From the NCBI GenBank assembly GCA_963821925.1, contig CAWGFO010000001.1, positions 124,001 to 188,000 on the forward strand: a stretch of 64,000 bases of DNA, read 5' to 3'. The DNA is from JAOUEA01 sp963821925. Its GTDB lineage: Bacteria > Actinomycetota > UBA4738 > HRBIN12. A model generated the notes under the pieces. It was not told the origin of the DNA, ran no database searches, and was given only the letters and a program-made list of their open reading frames with translations. The translations under genes were made by a program, and so were the position numbers. This document shows, one piece after another, positions 8,952-17,656 of this stretch. The number at the start of each line of letters is the position of its first letter. Positions within the stretch are counted from its first letter, which is position 1.

Positions 8952-9028
8952 CAACGCCGCATCGCCCGTTCCCGTCCCGTTCACCCGGCGGCTCGTCCCC
9001 GGTCCTCTCCGTGTGCGAGCATCAATGG

Positions 9029-10582
9029 GTGAGCGCCGTCCCCCACCCCGCCCCCGACGACCGGCCGTTCGCCGTGGTCGACATCGGCTCCAACTCGGGC
9101 CGGATGATCGTCTTCCGACTGCGCGAGGGCGAGCACCTCGACGTACTCGAGGACGCGCGGGCTCCGCTGCGGCTGGCGCGTGCCCTCCGCGACTCGAACG
9201 TGCTGGGTGCCGATGCGATCGACCGCACGGTGGAGGCCCTCCGAGACTTCGTCGCGGTGGCCAACGGGGCGGGTGCCGAACGGATCATCGCGGTGGCGAC
9301 CTCGGCCGTCCGCGACGCCGCCGACGGGGAGGAGCTGGTGGCGCGCGCGAACCGGCTGGGCGTGCCGCTGCAGACGATCGACGGCGACCACGAGGCGCGG
9401 CTCGGGTTCCTCGGGGCGGTCCACGACCTCCCGGTGCGGAGCGGCTTCACGATGGACATCGGCGGCGGCAGTGTCGAGCTCTCGCGGTTCCGCGAGCGTC
9501 ACCTGATGCGATCCTGGTCCCTCCCGCTGGGTTCGCTCCGCGTGAGCGACCGCTTCCTCGAGTCGGACCCGCCCTCGGACAAGGAGGTGCGATCGCTCCG
9601 CAAGGCGGTCGACGAGGCGCTCGACCGAGCCGGGATCACCGAGCTCTCGCGCGGAGAGGAGCTCGTCGGGATCGGCGGCACCGTGCGCAACCTGGCCAAG
9701 ATCGACCTGAAACGGACCGAGTACCCGATGCCGCTGCTGCACGGCTACCGGCTCCCCCAGCAGCGGCTGGGCGCCCTGATCGACGATCTGGCCGGTCGCT
9801 CGATGAAGCGGCGGGCGCACGCGCCGGGCCTCAACCCGGACCGCGCCGACACGATCGTGGGCGGCGCGTTGGTCGCCCACGGGATCGCGCGGCGGGTGGG
9901 CGCGGACGACATCGTCGTGTCGAGCCGCGGTCTGCGCGAAGGGCTCGCCCTGCTCACCGGCACGGGCGGCGGGATCCCGCCGGCCGGCTGGGTCCGCACG
10001 ATCTCGGTGGCCACGCTCGCCGCGCGGTTCGCGACCTGGGAATCCCCCGTGGCCGAACGGCGCGCCGGCCTCGCGCTCCACCTGCACGGCCAGCTCGATC
10101 CGACGGCACCCACGTCGGTGCGCGAGATGCTCGAGCACGCGGCGACGATCCTCGACGTCGGCCGCGCGATCGACTACTACGACCGCTTCGAGCACGCCGC
10201 GATGATCGTGATGGCGGCCGATCTCGCCGGCTTCTCGCACGCCGACCTCGGGGCGCTCACCGCGATCCTGCGTCAGGCCGACGACGACACGCGGCTCGGC
10301 CCGTACGGCCGACTCGTCGAGGAAGAGGACCGGACGGCCGTGCTGCGGGCCGCCTCCACGCTCGCCCTCGCCGACGAACTCAACCGGCGGATCCCGCTGG
10401 GCTCGGCCGCACCGCTCAGCTGCAACTGGCTTCGGGGCGGCTTCGAGGTCGTGGCGCCCGTGCCGTCGGGCTGGAGGCCCCGCGGGGTCGCCGACCGGTT
10501 CAAGCGGGTGTTCGGCAAGCCCCTGCTGGTCGTCGCGAACGAGAGCGTGGCGGCGCTCGCGGCCGCCCCCGACCGCGAGTAG
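9029..10582 (+). CDS. Ppx/GppA-family phosphatase (exopolyphosphatase-like)
   Basis: The 517-residue protein belongs to the ASKHA-fold Ppx/GppA family that cleaves terminal phosphate from polyphosphate or pppGpp. The N-terminal phosphate-1 motif reads VVDIGSNSGRMIVF, and phosphate-2 reads MDIGGGSVELSRF near residue 140. The catalytic-type region DGDHEARLGF precedes it, and the C-terminal third is an HD-like helical domain. The start is uncertain: GTG 9029 begins the conserved domain about 13 residues upstream; an in-frame GTG at 8948 would add 27 residues with no conserved character. Phosphate metabolism or stringent-response turnover is the likely role. Confidence 0.85.
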   Translation: MSAVPHPAPDDRPFAVVDIGSNSGRMIVFRLREGEHLDVLEDARAPLRLARALRDSNVLGADAIDRTVEALRDFVAVANGAGAERIIAVATSAVRDAADGEELVARANRLGVPLQTIDGDHEARLGFLGAVHDLPVRSGFTMDIGGGSVELSRFRERHLMRSWSLPLGSLRVSDRFLESDPPSDKEVRSLRKAVDEALDRAGITELSRGEELVGIGGTVRNLAKIDLKRTEYPMPLLHGYRLPQQRLGALIDDLAGRSMKRRAHAPGLNPDRADTIVGGALVAHGIARRVGADDIVVSSRGLREGLALLTGTGGGIPPAGWVRTISVATLAARFATWESPVAERRAGLALHLHGQLDPTAPTSVREMLEHAATILDVGRAIDYYDRFEHAAMIVMAADLAGFSHADLGALTAILRQADDDTRLGPYGRLVEEEDRTAVLRAASTLALADELNRRIPLGSAAPLSCNWLRGGFEVVAPVPSGWRPRGVADRFKRVFGKPLLVVANESVAALAAAPDRE

Positions 10583-10603
10583 CATCCCCGCCGGGAGGTG
10601 GGC

Positions 10604-11449
10604 ATGACGCTCGACATCTTCATCTCGGTCGACATGGAGGGCATCGCGGGGATCACCACCCTGCGCCAGACGTTCCGCGGCACCGACGACTACGTGTGGG
10701 CACGTCAGCTCATGACCGAGGAGGCGAACGCCGCGATCGCCGGCGCCTTCGAGGCCGGGGCCGACACCGTCGTCGTCACGGACTCCCACGGCGACATGGG
10801 GAACCTCCTGCCCCACGAGCTCGACCCACGCGCCGAGCTCGTGCAGGGAACCCCGAAGACCCCCTTCAGCATGATGACCGGCATCGGTGAGGGGTTCTCG
10901 CTCGCCGCGTTCATCGGCTACCACGCGGGCGCGGGCACGCCCGACGCGGTCCTCGACCACACCTACACGGGCTTCATCACGGACGTTCGGGTGAACGGCG
11001 AGACCTGGAACGAGACCCATCTGAACGCCGCACTCGCCGGGACCTTCGGCGTGCCCGTCGGGTTCGTCGCCGGTGACCGCGCTTGCTGCGAACAGGCCGA
11101 GGAGCAGCTCCCGTGGATCAGGACCGTCGCCGTCAAAGACGGCTTCGGCAACCGGGTGGGGCGCTCGCGATCGCCCGAAACGGCACGGGCAGAGGTACGC
11201 GACGTCCTCCGCGAGGTCGCGGAGCACCCCGACCGACTCGAGCTGTTCGTCCCGTCGGGGCCGTTCACGCTGGAGGTGGACGTGATCAACACCGCGGTCG
11301 CCGACATGTGTTCCCTGACGCCCGGGACGGAGCGGCGAGCGCCGCGCGGGGTGCGGTTCGACACGCCCGACGTCCGCGAGCTGTACCGATGCCTACTGAC
11401 CTGGATGAACCTCGGCCAGCGCGTGGCACCGAGCTACACGATCGAATGA
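10604..11449 (+). CDS. M55 family D-aminopeptidase (DppA-like)
   Basis: The 281-residue product shows the zinc ligands and motifs of family M55: SVDMEGIAG at residue 9 and VVVTDSHGDMGNLLP near 61-75, followed by FIGYHAGAG. DppA of Bacillus removes D-amino acids from D-peptides, probably of cell-wall origin. GGGAGG (10593-10598) sets the ATG at 10604. A TAGCAT -10 box overlaps the stop of the phosphatase gene (10580-10585), so it may have its own promoter with a short leader. No signal peptide is present, so it acts in the cytoplasm. Confidence 0.88.
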   Translation: MTLDIFISVDMEGIAGITTLRQTFRGTDDYVWARQLMTEEANAAIAGAFEAGADTVVVTDSHGDMGNLLPHELDPRAELVQGTPKTPFSMMTGIGEGFSLAAFIGYHAGAGTPDAVLDHTYTGFITDVRVNGETWNETHLNAALAGTFGVPVGFVAGDRACCEQAEEQLPWIRTVAVKDGFGNRVGRSRSPETARAEVRDVLREVAEHPDRLELFVPSGPFTLEVDVINTAVADMCSLTPGTERRAPRGVRFDTPDVRELYRCLLTWMNLGQRVAPSYTIE

Positions 11450-11474
11450 CCTCGGTCGCGACGAGGGGTGCGAC

Positions 11475-12416
11475 TCAGTCCTCGCCGGCGCTCCGGTAGG
11501 CGGCCTCGACCACCCGCATGACCACGCGCCCGTCCTCACCGCTCGGGCGCGGCTGCCGTCCCTCGGCGATCGCCCCCAGGAACTCCGCCACCTGCGCCGA
11601 GTACATCGGCTGCGTGCAGTGCTCGTAGTCCTCCGCCGGTTCCTCGGGCGGCCAGACCCGGGCATAGCCGCCGGTGCCGTACACCTCGGTGTCGGCCTCG
11701 AGCCCGCCCAGATGGGGTTGCCACCACCCGGACTCTACGAGGCTGTTCGTGCCGTTCGCCCAGCGGATCAGCACGATCCCCTCGTCGTCGACCGTGTAGC
11801 GCCCGTCCGCGTACCGCGTGCCGATCGCCGCGCAGACGGGTCCGGGATCCGGGTCGCCCAGGAGGAACCTCGCGGTGTCGATCGCGTGCACCCCCATGTC
11901 GACGAGCGCCCCGCCGCCCGCGAGCGCGGGATCCGTGAACCACCCGCTCGGCCCCCAGCCGGCATGCACCCCGTAACCGCGCGTCTTGACGATCTCGCCG
12001 AGTTCGCCGGCCGCGATCCGGTCCCGCAGCGCGATCACCTCGTCCCGGAACCGCCAGCAGTGCGCGACCATCAGGGACGCACCCGAGGACGCCGACGCCT
12101 CGATCATCGCGTCACACTCCGCCACGCTCGTGGCCATCGGCTTCTCCACCAGGACGTGCGTTCCCGCCCGCAGCAGCGCGATCGCCTGCGGCGCATGCAG
12201 CGCGTTGGGCGTGGCCACGATCGCCGCGTCCACGGAGGGATCGGCGGCCAGGGACTCCCAGTCGGAGGTGACGTGCCTGATCGCGTACCGATCGGCGAAC
12301 GCGCGGGCCGTCTCCTCGCGGTGGTTGGCCACCGCGACGAGCTCGTCGCCGTGCGCCAGCACTCCGCGGGCGTGGAAGTCCTGGATCCATCCGCAGCCGA
12401 ACAGCGCGACGCGCAC
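11475..12416 (-). CDS. Gfo/Idh/MocA-family oxidoreductase
   Basis: The 313-residue protein is an NAD(P)-dependent sugar or cyclitol oxidoreductase. It has the Rossmann loop (ALFGCGWIQDFHARG) at the N-terminus, the catalytic EKP motif near residue 95 (VLVEKPMATS) and the conserved GGALVDMGVHAID metal/substrate segment near 175. It is the last gene of the minus-strand unit ROK - binding protein - two permeases - this gene; GTG 12416 follows the permease stop by 2 nt. It would oxidise the imported sugar or an intermediate, for example at C1 or C3; the substrate is not evident. Confidence 0.85.
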   Translation of the reverse strand: MRVALFGCGWIQDFHARGVLAHGDELVAVANHREETARAFADRYAIRHVTSDWESLAADPSVDAAIVATPNALHAPQAIALLRAGTHVLVEKPMATSVAECDAMIEASASSGASLMVAHCWRFRDEVIALRDRIAAGELGEIVKTRGYGVHAGWGPSGWFTDPALAGGGALVDMGVHAIDTARFLLGDPDPGPVCAAIGTRYADGRYTVDDEGIVLIRWANGTNSLVESGWWQPHLGGLEADTEVYGTGGYARVWPPEEPAEDYEHCTQPMYSAQVAEFLGAIAEGRQPRPSGEDGRVVMRVVEAAYRSAGED

Positions 12417-12418
12417 GG

Positions 12419-13318
12419 CTACCCCTTCACGCCGGTCAACGTCACGCCTTCGACGAAGACCCGCTGCGCGAGGAAGAACAGGACGATGATGGGGATCATC
12501 ATCAGGGCCGAGGCCGCCATCGTGAGGTTCCACTGCGCGAGGTACCGGGTCTTGAACTCCACCAACCCGATCGCGAGCGTGTAGAGCTTGGGGTTGTTCC
12601 CGACGAACAGCAGCGGCGCGAAGAAGTCGTTCCAGGCGTAGAGGAAGTTGAAGAGCGCCACCGCGGCGATCGCGGGCTTGGCCAGCGGCACGATCACCCG
12701 CGTCATGATCTGCCATTCGCTGGCGCCGTCGACCCGCGCGGCATCCGAGAGCTCCTCGGGGATCGTCATGAAGAACTGCCGCAGCAGGAAGATCGAGAAC
12801 GCATCCCCGAAGAAGCTCGGCAGGATCAAGGGGGTGAGGTGGCCGATCCACCCCAGCCGGACGAACACGATGTACAGCGGCACGATCGTGACCTGGAACG
12901 GCAGCATCAACGTCGCCAGCACGGCGACGAAGGCCACCTGTCGCCCTCGCCACTGCATCCGCGCGAGGGCGTAGGCGACCGGCACGCACGACACCACGGT
13001 GCCGACCGTCGAGAGCACGGCCACCTGCGTCGTGTTCCACGTGTACCGCAGCAGCGGGATCTCCGAGAACACGTCCAGGTAGTTCTGCGGGTGGAACGGG
13101 TTCGGCCACAGCGACGACGTGAGCGCCTGCTTCTGCGTCATCAGCGACGTCACGAGGATGAAGAAGACCGGGACCATGAACATCGCCGCGACGACGATCA
13201 GGACGGTGTGGTCGATGAACGCGCGGAGGACCCGGTGACGGCGCGTGGCCCGCGGCACCGGTCGCACGACGATCTGCTCGGCGCTCGTGAACGTGGCGGT
13301 CCCGGTGCGGACGCTCAC
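12419..13318 (-). CDS. CUT1 sugar ABC transporter permease (MalG type)
   Basis: The 299-residue product has six membrane segments and the EAA loop that contacts the ATPase (EELSDAARVDGASEWQIM, about residues 185-202). The N-terminus carries a 40-residue cytoplasmic arm. GTG 13318 overlaps the stop of the other permease (GTGA), which indicates translational coupling. It pairs with the MalF-type permease at 13315, the lipoprotein at 14305, and probably the ATPase encoded 11 kb away at 24473, since no ATPase gene lies in this operon. Confidence 0.9.
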   Translation of the reverse strand: MSVRTGTATFTSAEQIVVRPVPRATRRHRVLRAFIDHTVLIVVAAMFMVPVFFILVTSLMTQKQALTSSLWPNPFHPQNYLDVFSEIPLLRYTWNTTQVAVLSTVGTVVSCVPVAYALARMQWRGRQVAFVAVLATLMLPFQVTIVPLYIVFVRLGWIGHLTPLILPSFFGDAFSIFLLRQFFMTIPEELSDAARVDGASEWQIMTRVIVPLAKPAIAAVALFNFLYAWNDFFAPLLFVGNNPKLYTLAIGLVEFKTRYLAQWNLTMAASALMMIPIIVLFFLAQRVFVEGVTLTGVKG

Positions 13319-14205
13319 TTGAACATCCCGCCCTGGTAGTGCACCCAGCGCTTGGAGGTCCTGATCAGCGCGATCGTGCAGGCCATCGTCACGACGAACA
13401 GCACCCACGCCAACGCCGACGCGTAGCCCATCCGGAAGTAGTTGAATCCCTGCTGGTAGAGGTAGATCGCGTAGAACAGGAGCGAGTTCTGGGGCGCGCC
13501 CAGGCTCGACCGCTGCCCGCCGAGGGTGGTGCTCGCCACGTACGCCTGCGTGAAGTACTGGAACGCCTGGATCACCCCGATCACGAGTGAGAAGAAGATC
13601 ACCGGCGTGATCATGGGGAGGGTGACGCGACGGAACTTCTGCCACCCGCTGGCCCCCTCGATGTCGGCGGCCTCGTACAGCTGCTGCGGCACGTCGAGGA
13701 GGCCGGCGAGGAAGATGATCATCGCCTCCCCCACCCCCCACAACGCGAGGATCACGAGGGCCCACTTCGACGAGGTCGGGGAGTAGAACCACGTCGGCGG
13801 GTGCGCCATGCCCACGGCCGAGAGGAACGCGTTGACCGGGCCGTACGAGGGATTGAACAGGAAGAGGAACGCGAGGGCTCCCGCCACGACCGGCGCGATC
13901 GCCGGCAGGAAGAACAACGTGCGATAGACCTTGACCCCCCTGCGTGGTCTCGTCAGGAGCGAAGCGGTGAAGATCGCGAAGACGATCTGCAGCGGGACCG
14001 CGACCACGATGAACCACACCGTGTTCCGGATCGCCTGCCAGAACAGGACGTCCTCCGTGAACATGTACTTGTAGTTGTCGAGCCCGATCCAGATCGGTGA
14101 CCCGATCAGGTCGTAGTGCGTGAACGAGAAGTAGAGGCTCGACACCATCGGGTACACGATGAAGACGCTGAACCCGATGATCCACGGCGACATGAACAGG
14201 AGCAC
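13315..14205 (-). CDS. CUT1 sugar ABC transporter permease (MalF type)
   Basis: The product (296 residues from GTG 14205) has six membrane segments and the EAA loop (LYEAADIEGASGWQKF). The start is problematic. From the stop codon of the upstream binding-protein gene the frame is open for 33 codons and encodes an arginine-rich stretch ending RRRRTHWPT, just what a MalF-type cytoplasmic N-terminus looks like, but it contains no ATG, GTG or TTG. GTG 14205 would start the protein at membrane helix 1 and has no ribosome binding site. A rare start such as ATC (14256 or 14292) is possible. Confidence 0.82.
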   Translation of the reverse strand: MLLFMSPWIIGFSVFIVYPMVSSLYFSFTHYDLIGSPIWIGLDNYKYMFTEDVLFWQAIRNTVWFIVVAVPLQIVFAIFTASLLTRPRRGVKVYRTLFFLPAIAPVVAGALAFLFLFNPSYGPVNAFLSAVGMAHPPTWFYSPTSSKWALVILALWGVGEAMIIFLAGLLDVPQQLYEAADIEGASGWQKFRRVTLPMITPVIFFSLVIGVIQAFQYFTQAYVASTTLGGQRSSLGAPQNSLLFYAIYLYQQGFNYFRMGYASALAWVLFVVTMACTIALIRTSKRWVHYQGGMFK

Positions 14206-14304
14206 CGTGGGCCAGTGGGTTCGACGCCGCCGCGGGCGGGGGCGTCGAGCCCGGATGCCCGCGGCGGCGTCGGCGGCGTTCGAGGAGGCGATGTCCGGGC
14301 CCCC

Positions 14305-15642
14305 CTACGGCGCCTCTGCCTGCGCCAGCTGGTCGTTGATCTGCTTGGCCACGTCGTCGAGCCCGGCCTGCAGATCGTCCACCTTGCCGGCCTGCCATTT
14401 CTCCATGAATGACGCCATCAGGTCCTGGTCGGCCTGCCCGATCGCCGAGGTCTCCTTGTAGTGGCTGTTCGGGTTGGCGAAGATGTCCAGGAACGTCTGG
14501 AACTGCGGCGTCACGTCGAGATCCGGCGAGCTCAGCGCCTCGAGCGTCGTCGGCACGTTGCGCACCGTGTTCGCCATGTACACGAGGGTCGGTGTGTCCG
14601 TCGCCATCCACGACACCAAGAGCCATGCCTCATCGGGGTGCGGCGCGCCCTTCGGGATCCCGATGATCGTCCCGCCGACCTGGCCCATGCCGTACATGTC
14701 GGCGTTGGCGTCGGGCACCGGGAACGGCGCGGTCATGAAGTTCACCGCGGGCGGGTCGCCCATGAAGTTCTCGGACGTCCGCCACTCGCCGTCGATCGTC
14801 ATGGCGACCCGACCGGTCTGGAAGTCCTGCTCCGAGCCCCACTCGTCACCCTGACCGGCGACGAACCGCTGGAGGTTGTCGTAGCCGTAGAAGTCGACGA
14901 GCTCCTTCTGCCAGTTCGCCATGTCCTGCCATGCGGGGTCGGTGTTCACGGCCGACGTGGTGCCGTCGTCGCTGTACCAGCGGGCGTTGAACATCGACGA
15001 GATCGTGACCACGTTGGTCTCGTAGTACGCCATGTACGGGACGAAGCCGGCGACCTTGATCGATCCGTCGGCGTTGAAGACGGTGAGCTTCTTCGCGACG
15101 TCCACCAGCTCGGACATCGTCTTCGGCGGCTCGGTGATGCCCGCCTTATCGAACATGTCCTGGTTGTAATAGAGCCCGTACGCGTCGGTGAGGAACGGCA
15201 GCGCGCACCGGCTGCCGCCGAAGCTCGTGTACTCCTCGACGACCGGAGGGAACTGGGTGGTGTCGAAGCCGGTCTGGTCGATGAAGGGCGTCAGGTCCTG
15301 CCACGCCCCGCTCTGACAGAACTTGCCGATGTTGTCGAGGCTGAACGAGAGGGCCGCGTCCGGCGGCGTGCCGCTGTTGATCGCCGCGAGCATCTTCGTG
15401 TCGTCCACGTTCCCGACGCTCTTCACGGTGATCCACGGATAGGCCTCTTCGAACGACGCGAAGATCTTGTCGAAGTCTTCGAGCTCCGCCTTCGACGTCC
15501 AGGCGCTCCACATCTCGATCGTGACCGGCTCGTGCGACGCGCTGGCGCCCGTGTCGACCGGCGAAGGTGTCTCGTCTCCGCCCGCCGTGCACGCCGCCGA
15601 CACGAGCGCCATGGTCGCGATCGCCACCATCCAGCGCTTCAT
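14305..15642 (-). CDS. Sugar ABC transporter substrate-binding lipoprotein (CUT1)
   Basis: The 445-residue protein begins with a lipoprotein signal (lipobox LVSAAC) followed by a serine/threonine-rich linker and a family 1 solute-binding fold (VTIEMWSAWTSKAELEDF...). It captures the sugar outside the membrane and delivers it to the permeases encoded just downstream. A double GGAGGGAGGG ribosome binding site (15648-15656) fixes the ATG at 15642, which suggests high expression typical of binding proteins. The 88-nt gap to the ROK gene upstream shows no ROK-type operator or clear promoter, so it is probably co-transcribed from the ROK promoter. Confidence 0.9.
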   Translation of the reverse strand: MKRWMVAIATMALVSAACTAGGDETPSPVDTGASASHEPVTIEMWSAWTSKAELEDFDKIFASFEEAYPWITVKSVGNVDDTKMLAAINSGTPPDAALSFSLDNIGKFCQSGAWQDLTPFIDQTGFDTTQFPPVVEEYTSFGGSRCALPFLTDAYGLYYNQDMFDKAGITEPPKTMSELVDVAKKLTVFNADGSIKVAGFVPYMAYYETNVVTISSMFNARWYSDDGTTSAVNTDPAWQDMANWQKELVDFYGYDNLQRFVAGQGDEWGSEQDFQTGRVAMTIDGEWRTSENFMGDPPAVNFMTAPFPVPDANADMYGMGQVGGTIIGIPKGAPHPDEAWLLVSWMATDTPTLVYMANTVRNVPTTLEALSSPDLDVTPQFQTFLDIFANPNSHYKETSAIGQADQDLMASFMEKWQAGKVDDLQAGLDDVAKQINDQLAQAEAP

Positions 15643-15730
15643 CGTGCCCTCCCTCCCCGAGCATCGCTCGGCTGCCTGCGAACCCATCCCATCCACGGAG
15701 TTCTTACGTGACCACCTTCGTCCGGGGGTT

Positions 15731-16939
15731 TCATGCCGACACCTTCCCTCGCTCGAACAGCCGATCGTGCGCCGCCTGGAGCGCCATCCACACCGCACCG
15801 TGCAGGGTCGCCTCCTCGCCCAGGGTCGAGACCTCGATCCGGGGCCGGAACGGCGAGATCTCGCGGAGCTCGTGCTCGACCGGCTCGAGCAGCAGATCCG
15901 CGTTGCCACCGATCCCGCCTCCCAGGATCACGAGCTCGGGGTCCACGACCGCCGCGGCAGCCGCGGCGGCGAGCGCGATCCGCTCCGCCTCGGCGGCGAC
16001 CGCGCGCCGCGCCTTCCGATCGCCGCTCCGTGCCGCCTCGAACACACCCTTCGCCGTGAGCGGCGGCGCCATGCCCAGCGATCGGGCGGCCGCCACGACG
16101 CCGGCCGCGCTGGCGGCGGCATCGAGGGCGCCGCGCCGACGGCTCTCGGGGCTCCGGACGTCGGTCCCGGCCAGCGGCAGGTACCCGATCTCACCCGCGG
16201 CGCCCGTGCTGCCTCGATAGAGGTGGCCGTCCAGGATCAGCCCCATGCCGACGCCGGTCCCCAGGTGCAGGTAGACGAAGTTCTCCACGCCCCGGCCGCA
16301 CCCATGCCACTGCTCGCCGAGCGCGGCGAGCTTCACGTCGTTCTCGAAGGCGGTCTTCGTGCCCAGCTCGGCCTGGACCGCCTCGACGATGCCCTCGCGG
16401 CCCCACCCGGGCAGGCTGTAGGCGAGGGCCACCTGACCGCGCTGCGGGTCGAACACCCCGGGGCTCCCGACGGTCGCGAGGGTCACCTGCCGCCACTTGA
16501 TGCCCGCGTCGGTAGCCAGGCCGTGCGCGATCGCACCGATCTGCTGGATCAGCGAACGGGCGCTCTTGACCTTCGCCCGCTCGTCCCGCCGGGCGACGAA
16601 GGCGCCCGTCACGTCGGCGATCGCGGCCCGCACCCAATCACGGCCGACATCGATCCCGACGACCCAGCCGGCGCGGGGATTCAGCTCGTACAGGACCGCC
16701 GTCGGTCCCTTCGCGCCATGGGAACGCCCCGCTTCGCGGACGAGCCTCGAGACTTCGAGCCCGGCGAGCGCCTGGGAGACGGTGGGCTTCGAGAGGGCGG
16801 TCTCTCGAGCGATCTGCGCTCGGGAGATCGGGCCAGACCGGCGCACGCACTCCAGGACCGTCCGCTCGTTGATGGCCCGAAGGAGGCTCGGCGTCCCGGC
16901 GGGCGACCGTACCTGGCTCGTGGCGGCCCCTTCCCCCAG
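15731..16939 (-). CDS. ROK-family transcriptional regulator, start unresolved
   Basis: The protein (about 400 residues) has an N-terminal winged helix (ISRAQIARETALSKPTVSQALAGL) and a ROK sugar-kinase-like domain with VGIDVGRDW and LHLGTGVGMGL. The usual ROK zinc motif CxCGxxGCxE and its His partner are absent (GEIGYLPLAG instead), so this is a zinc-less subtype. There is no ATG, GTG or TTG where the domain should begin; the first canonical codon, GTG 16846, would delete helix 1 of the DNA-binding domain. I list CTG 16939. In-frame alternatives are ATA 16963 (8 nt after TAGCAT), ACG 16921 and GTA 16912. It probably represses the sugar island through the two sites described. Confidence 0.8.
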   Translation of the reverse strand: MGEGAATSQVRSPAGTPSLLRAINERTVLECVRRSGPISRAQIARETALSKPTVSQALAGLEVSRLVREAGRSHGAKGPTAVLYELNPRAGWVVGIDVGRDWVRAAIADVTGAFVARRDERAKVKSARSLIQQIGAIAHGLATDAGIKWRQVTLATVGSPGVFDPQRGQVALAYSLPGWGREGIVEAVQAELGTKTAFENDVKLAALGEQWHGCGRGVENFVYLHLGTGVGMGLILDGHLYRGSTGAAGEIGYLPLAGTDVRSPESRRRGALDAAASAAGVVAAARSLGMAPPLTAKGVFEAARSGDRKARRAVAAEAERIALAAAAAAAVVDPELVILGGGIGGNADLLLEPVEHELREISPFRPRIEVSTLGEEATLHGAVWMALQAAHDRLFERGKVSA

Positions 16940-16942
16940 CTC

Positions 16943-16959
16943 AAAGGAAACTTTCCTAA
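16943..16959. promoter_or_regulatory. ROK operator, copy 1
   Basis: On the minus strand the site reads TTAGGAAAGTTTCCTTT, with a perfect 13-bp palindrome core AGGAAA-G-TTTCCT. Its first 15 bases are identical to the site at 21776-21792. It covers the -35 position (TTTCCT, 16952-16957, 18 nt before TACGCT) of the plus-strand promoter for the KDPG aldolase operon, and lies just downstream of the predicted start point of the ROK gene. One bound repressor dimer could therefore shut both directions. Confidence 0.75.
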
Positions 16960-16971
16960 CTATTCGACCGG

Positions 16972-16981
16972 ATGCTACGCT
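16972..16981. promoter_or_regulatory. Overlapping divergent -10 boxes (ROK / KDPG aldolase)
   Basis: The sequence ATGCTACGCT reads as TACGCT on the plus strand (16976-16981) and TAGCAT on the minus strand (16977-16972); the two hexamers share the TA step. The plus box serves the 17042 operon (leader about 54 nt), the minus box serves the ROK gene. The same ANNNTANNNT layout occurs at 21750, 27958 and 43495. Confidence 0.6.
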
Positions 16982-17041
16982 CCGGCTCGGACCCGAGTCA
17001 AGACGGCCGCCGATGAGGGCGCTCGATCCGCGGGAGGCACG

Positions 17042-17656
17042 ATGACGATCCTCGAGCAGGGACGGGTGGTGGGCATCGTGCGCTTCCGAGCTGGCGGCGA
17101 TCTGGACGTCGTCCTCCGGGTGCTCGTCGAGACCGGCATCGAGGTCGTCGAGATCACGCTGGATACGCCCGGGGCGCTCGCCGCGATCGCCCGTGCCGCG
17201 GACGCGGGGATCACGATCGGGGCCGGCACGGTCCTGTCCGTCGACCACGTGCGCGCCGCCGCGGCGGCCGGCGCCCGGTTCGTGGTCTCCCCCAGCCTGA
17301 TCGACGAGGTCGTCGAGGCGGCCCAGGCCCTGGGCGTGGAGCCGATCCCCGGGGTCCTCACGCCGACCGAGCTGCACCGGGCGGCGCGTCTGGGCGCCGG
17401 AACCGTCAAGATCTTCCCGGCGGGACCGGTGGGGGGACCCGGGTACATCGCCGCCCTCCGGGGTCCCTTCCCCGAGATCGGGATGCTGCCGACCGGCGGC
17501 GTGGAGATCGGCGACATCCCCGCCTACCTCGCCGCGGGGGCGAACGCGGTCGGACTCGGCGGATCGCTCACCGGGAGGCGACCCCCCGCGAACGACGACG
17601 AGCTCGAGGCGCTCCGAGCTCGAGCGCTCGCGACCGTGCAGGCGGCCGGGCGATGA
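17042..17656 (+). CDS. eda: 2-keto-3-deoxy-6-phosphogluconate (KDPG) aldolase
   Basis: The 204-residue class I aldolase splits KDPG into pyruvate and glyceraldehyde 3-phosphate. The family's catalytic Glu is in VVEITLDTPGA (near residue 40) and the Schiff-base Lys in GTVKIFPAGP (near 122); LPTGGV closes the phosphate site. KDPGal aldolase is a possible alternative substrate class. GGGAGG at 17032-17037 sets the ATG. Its stop overlaps the kinase start (ATGA), so the two form a KDG kinase/KDPG aldolase pair, the lower part of an Entner-Doudoroff-like route. Confidence 0.9.
   Translation: MTILEQGRVVGIVRFRAGGDLDVVLRVLVETGIEVVEITLDTPGALAAIARAADAGITIGAGTVLSVDHVRAAAAAGARFVVSPSLIDEVVEAAQALGVEPIPGVLTPTELHRAARLGAGTVKIFPAGPVGGPGYIAALRGPFPEIGMLPTGGVEIGDIPAYLAAGANAVGLGGSLTGRRPPANDDELEALRARALATVQAAGR

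Noticed and set aside
11450..11474. Hairpin between the DppA-like and Gfo/Idh genes
   Set aside because: Only a 5-bp stem with a long loop is possible; too weak to call a terminator.
14305..14307. TAG readthrough fusing the binding protein to the MalF permease
   Set aside because: The frame is continuous after the TAG, but a lipoprotein fused through an arginine-rich arm to a cytoplasmic permease N-terminus has impossible topology.
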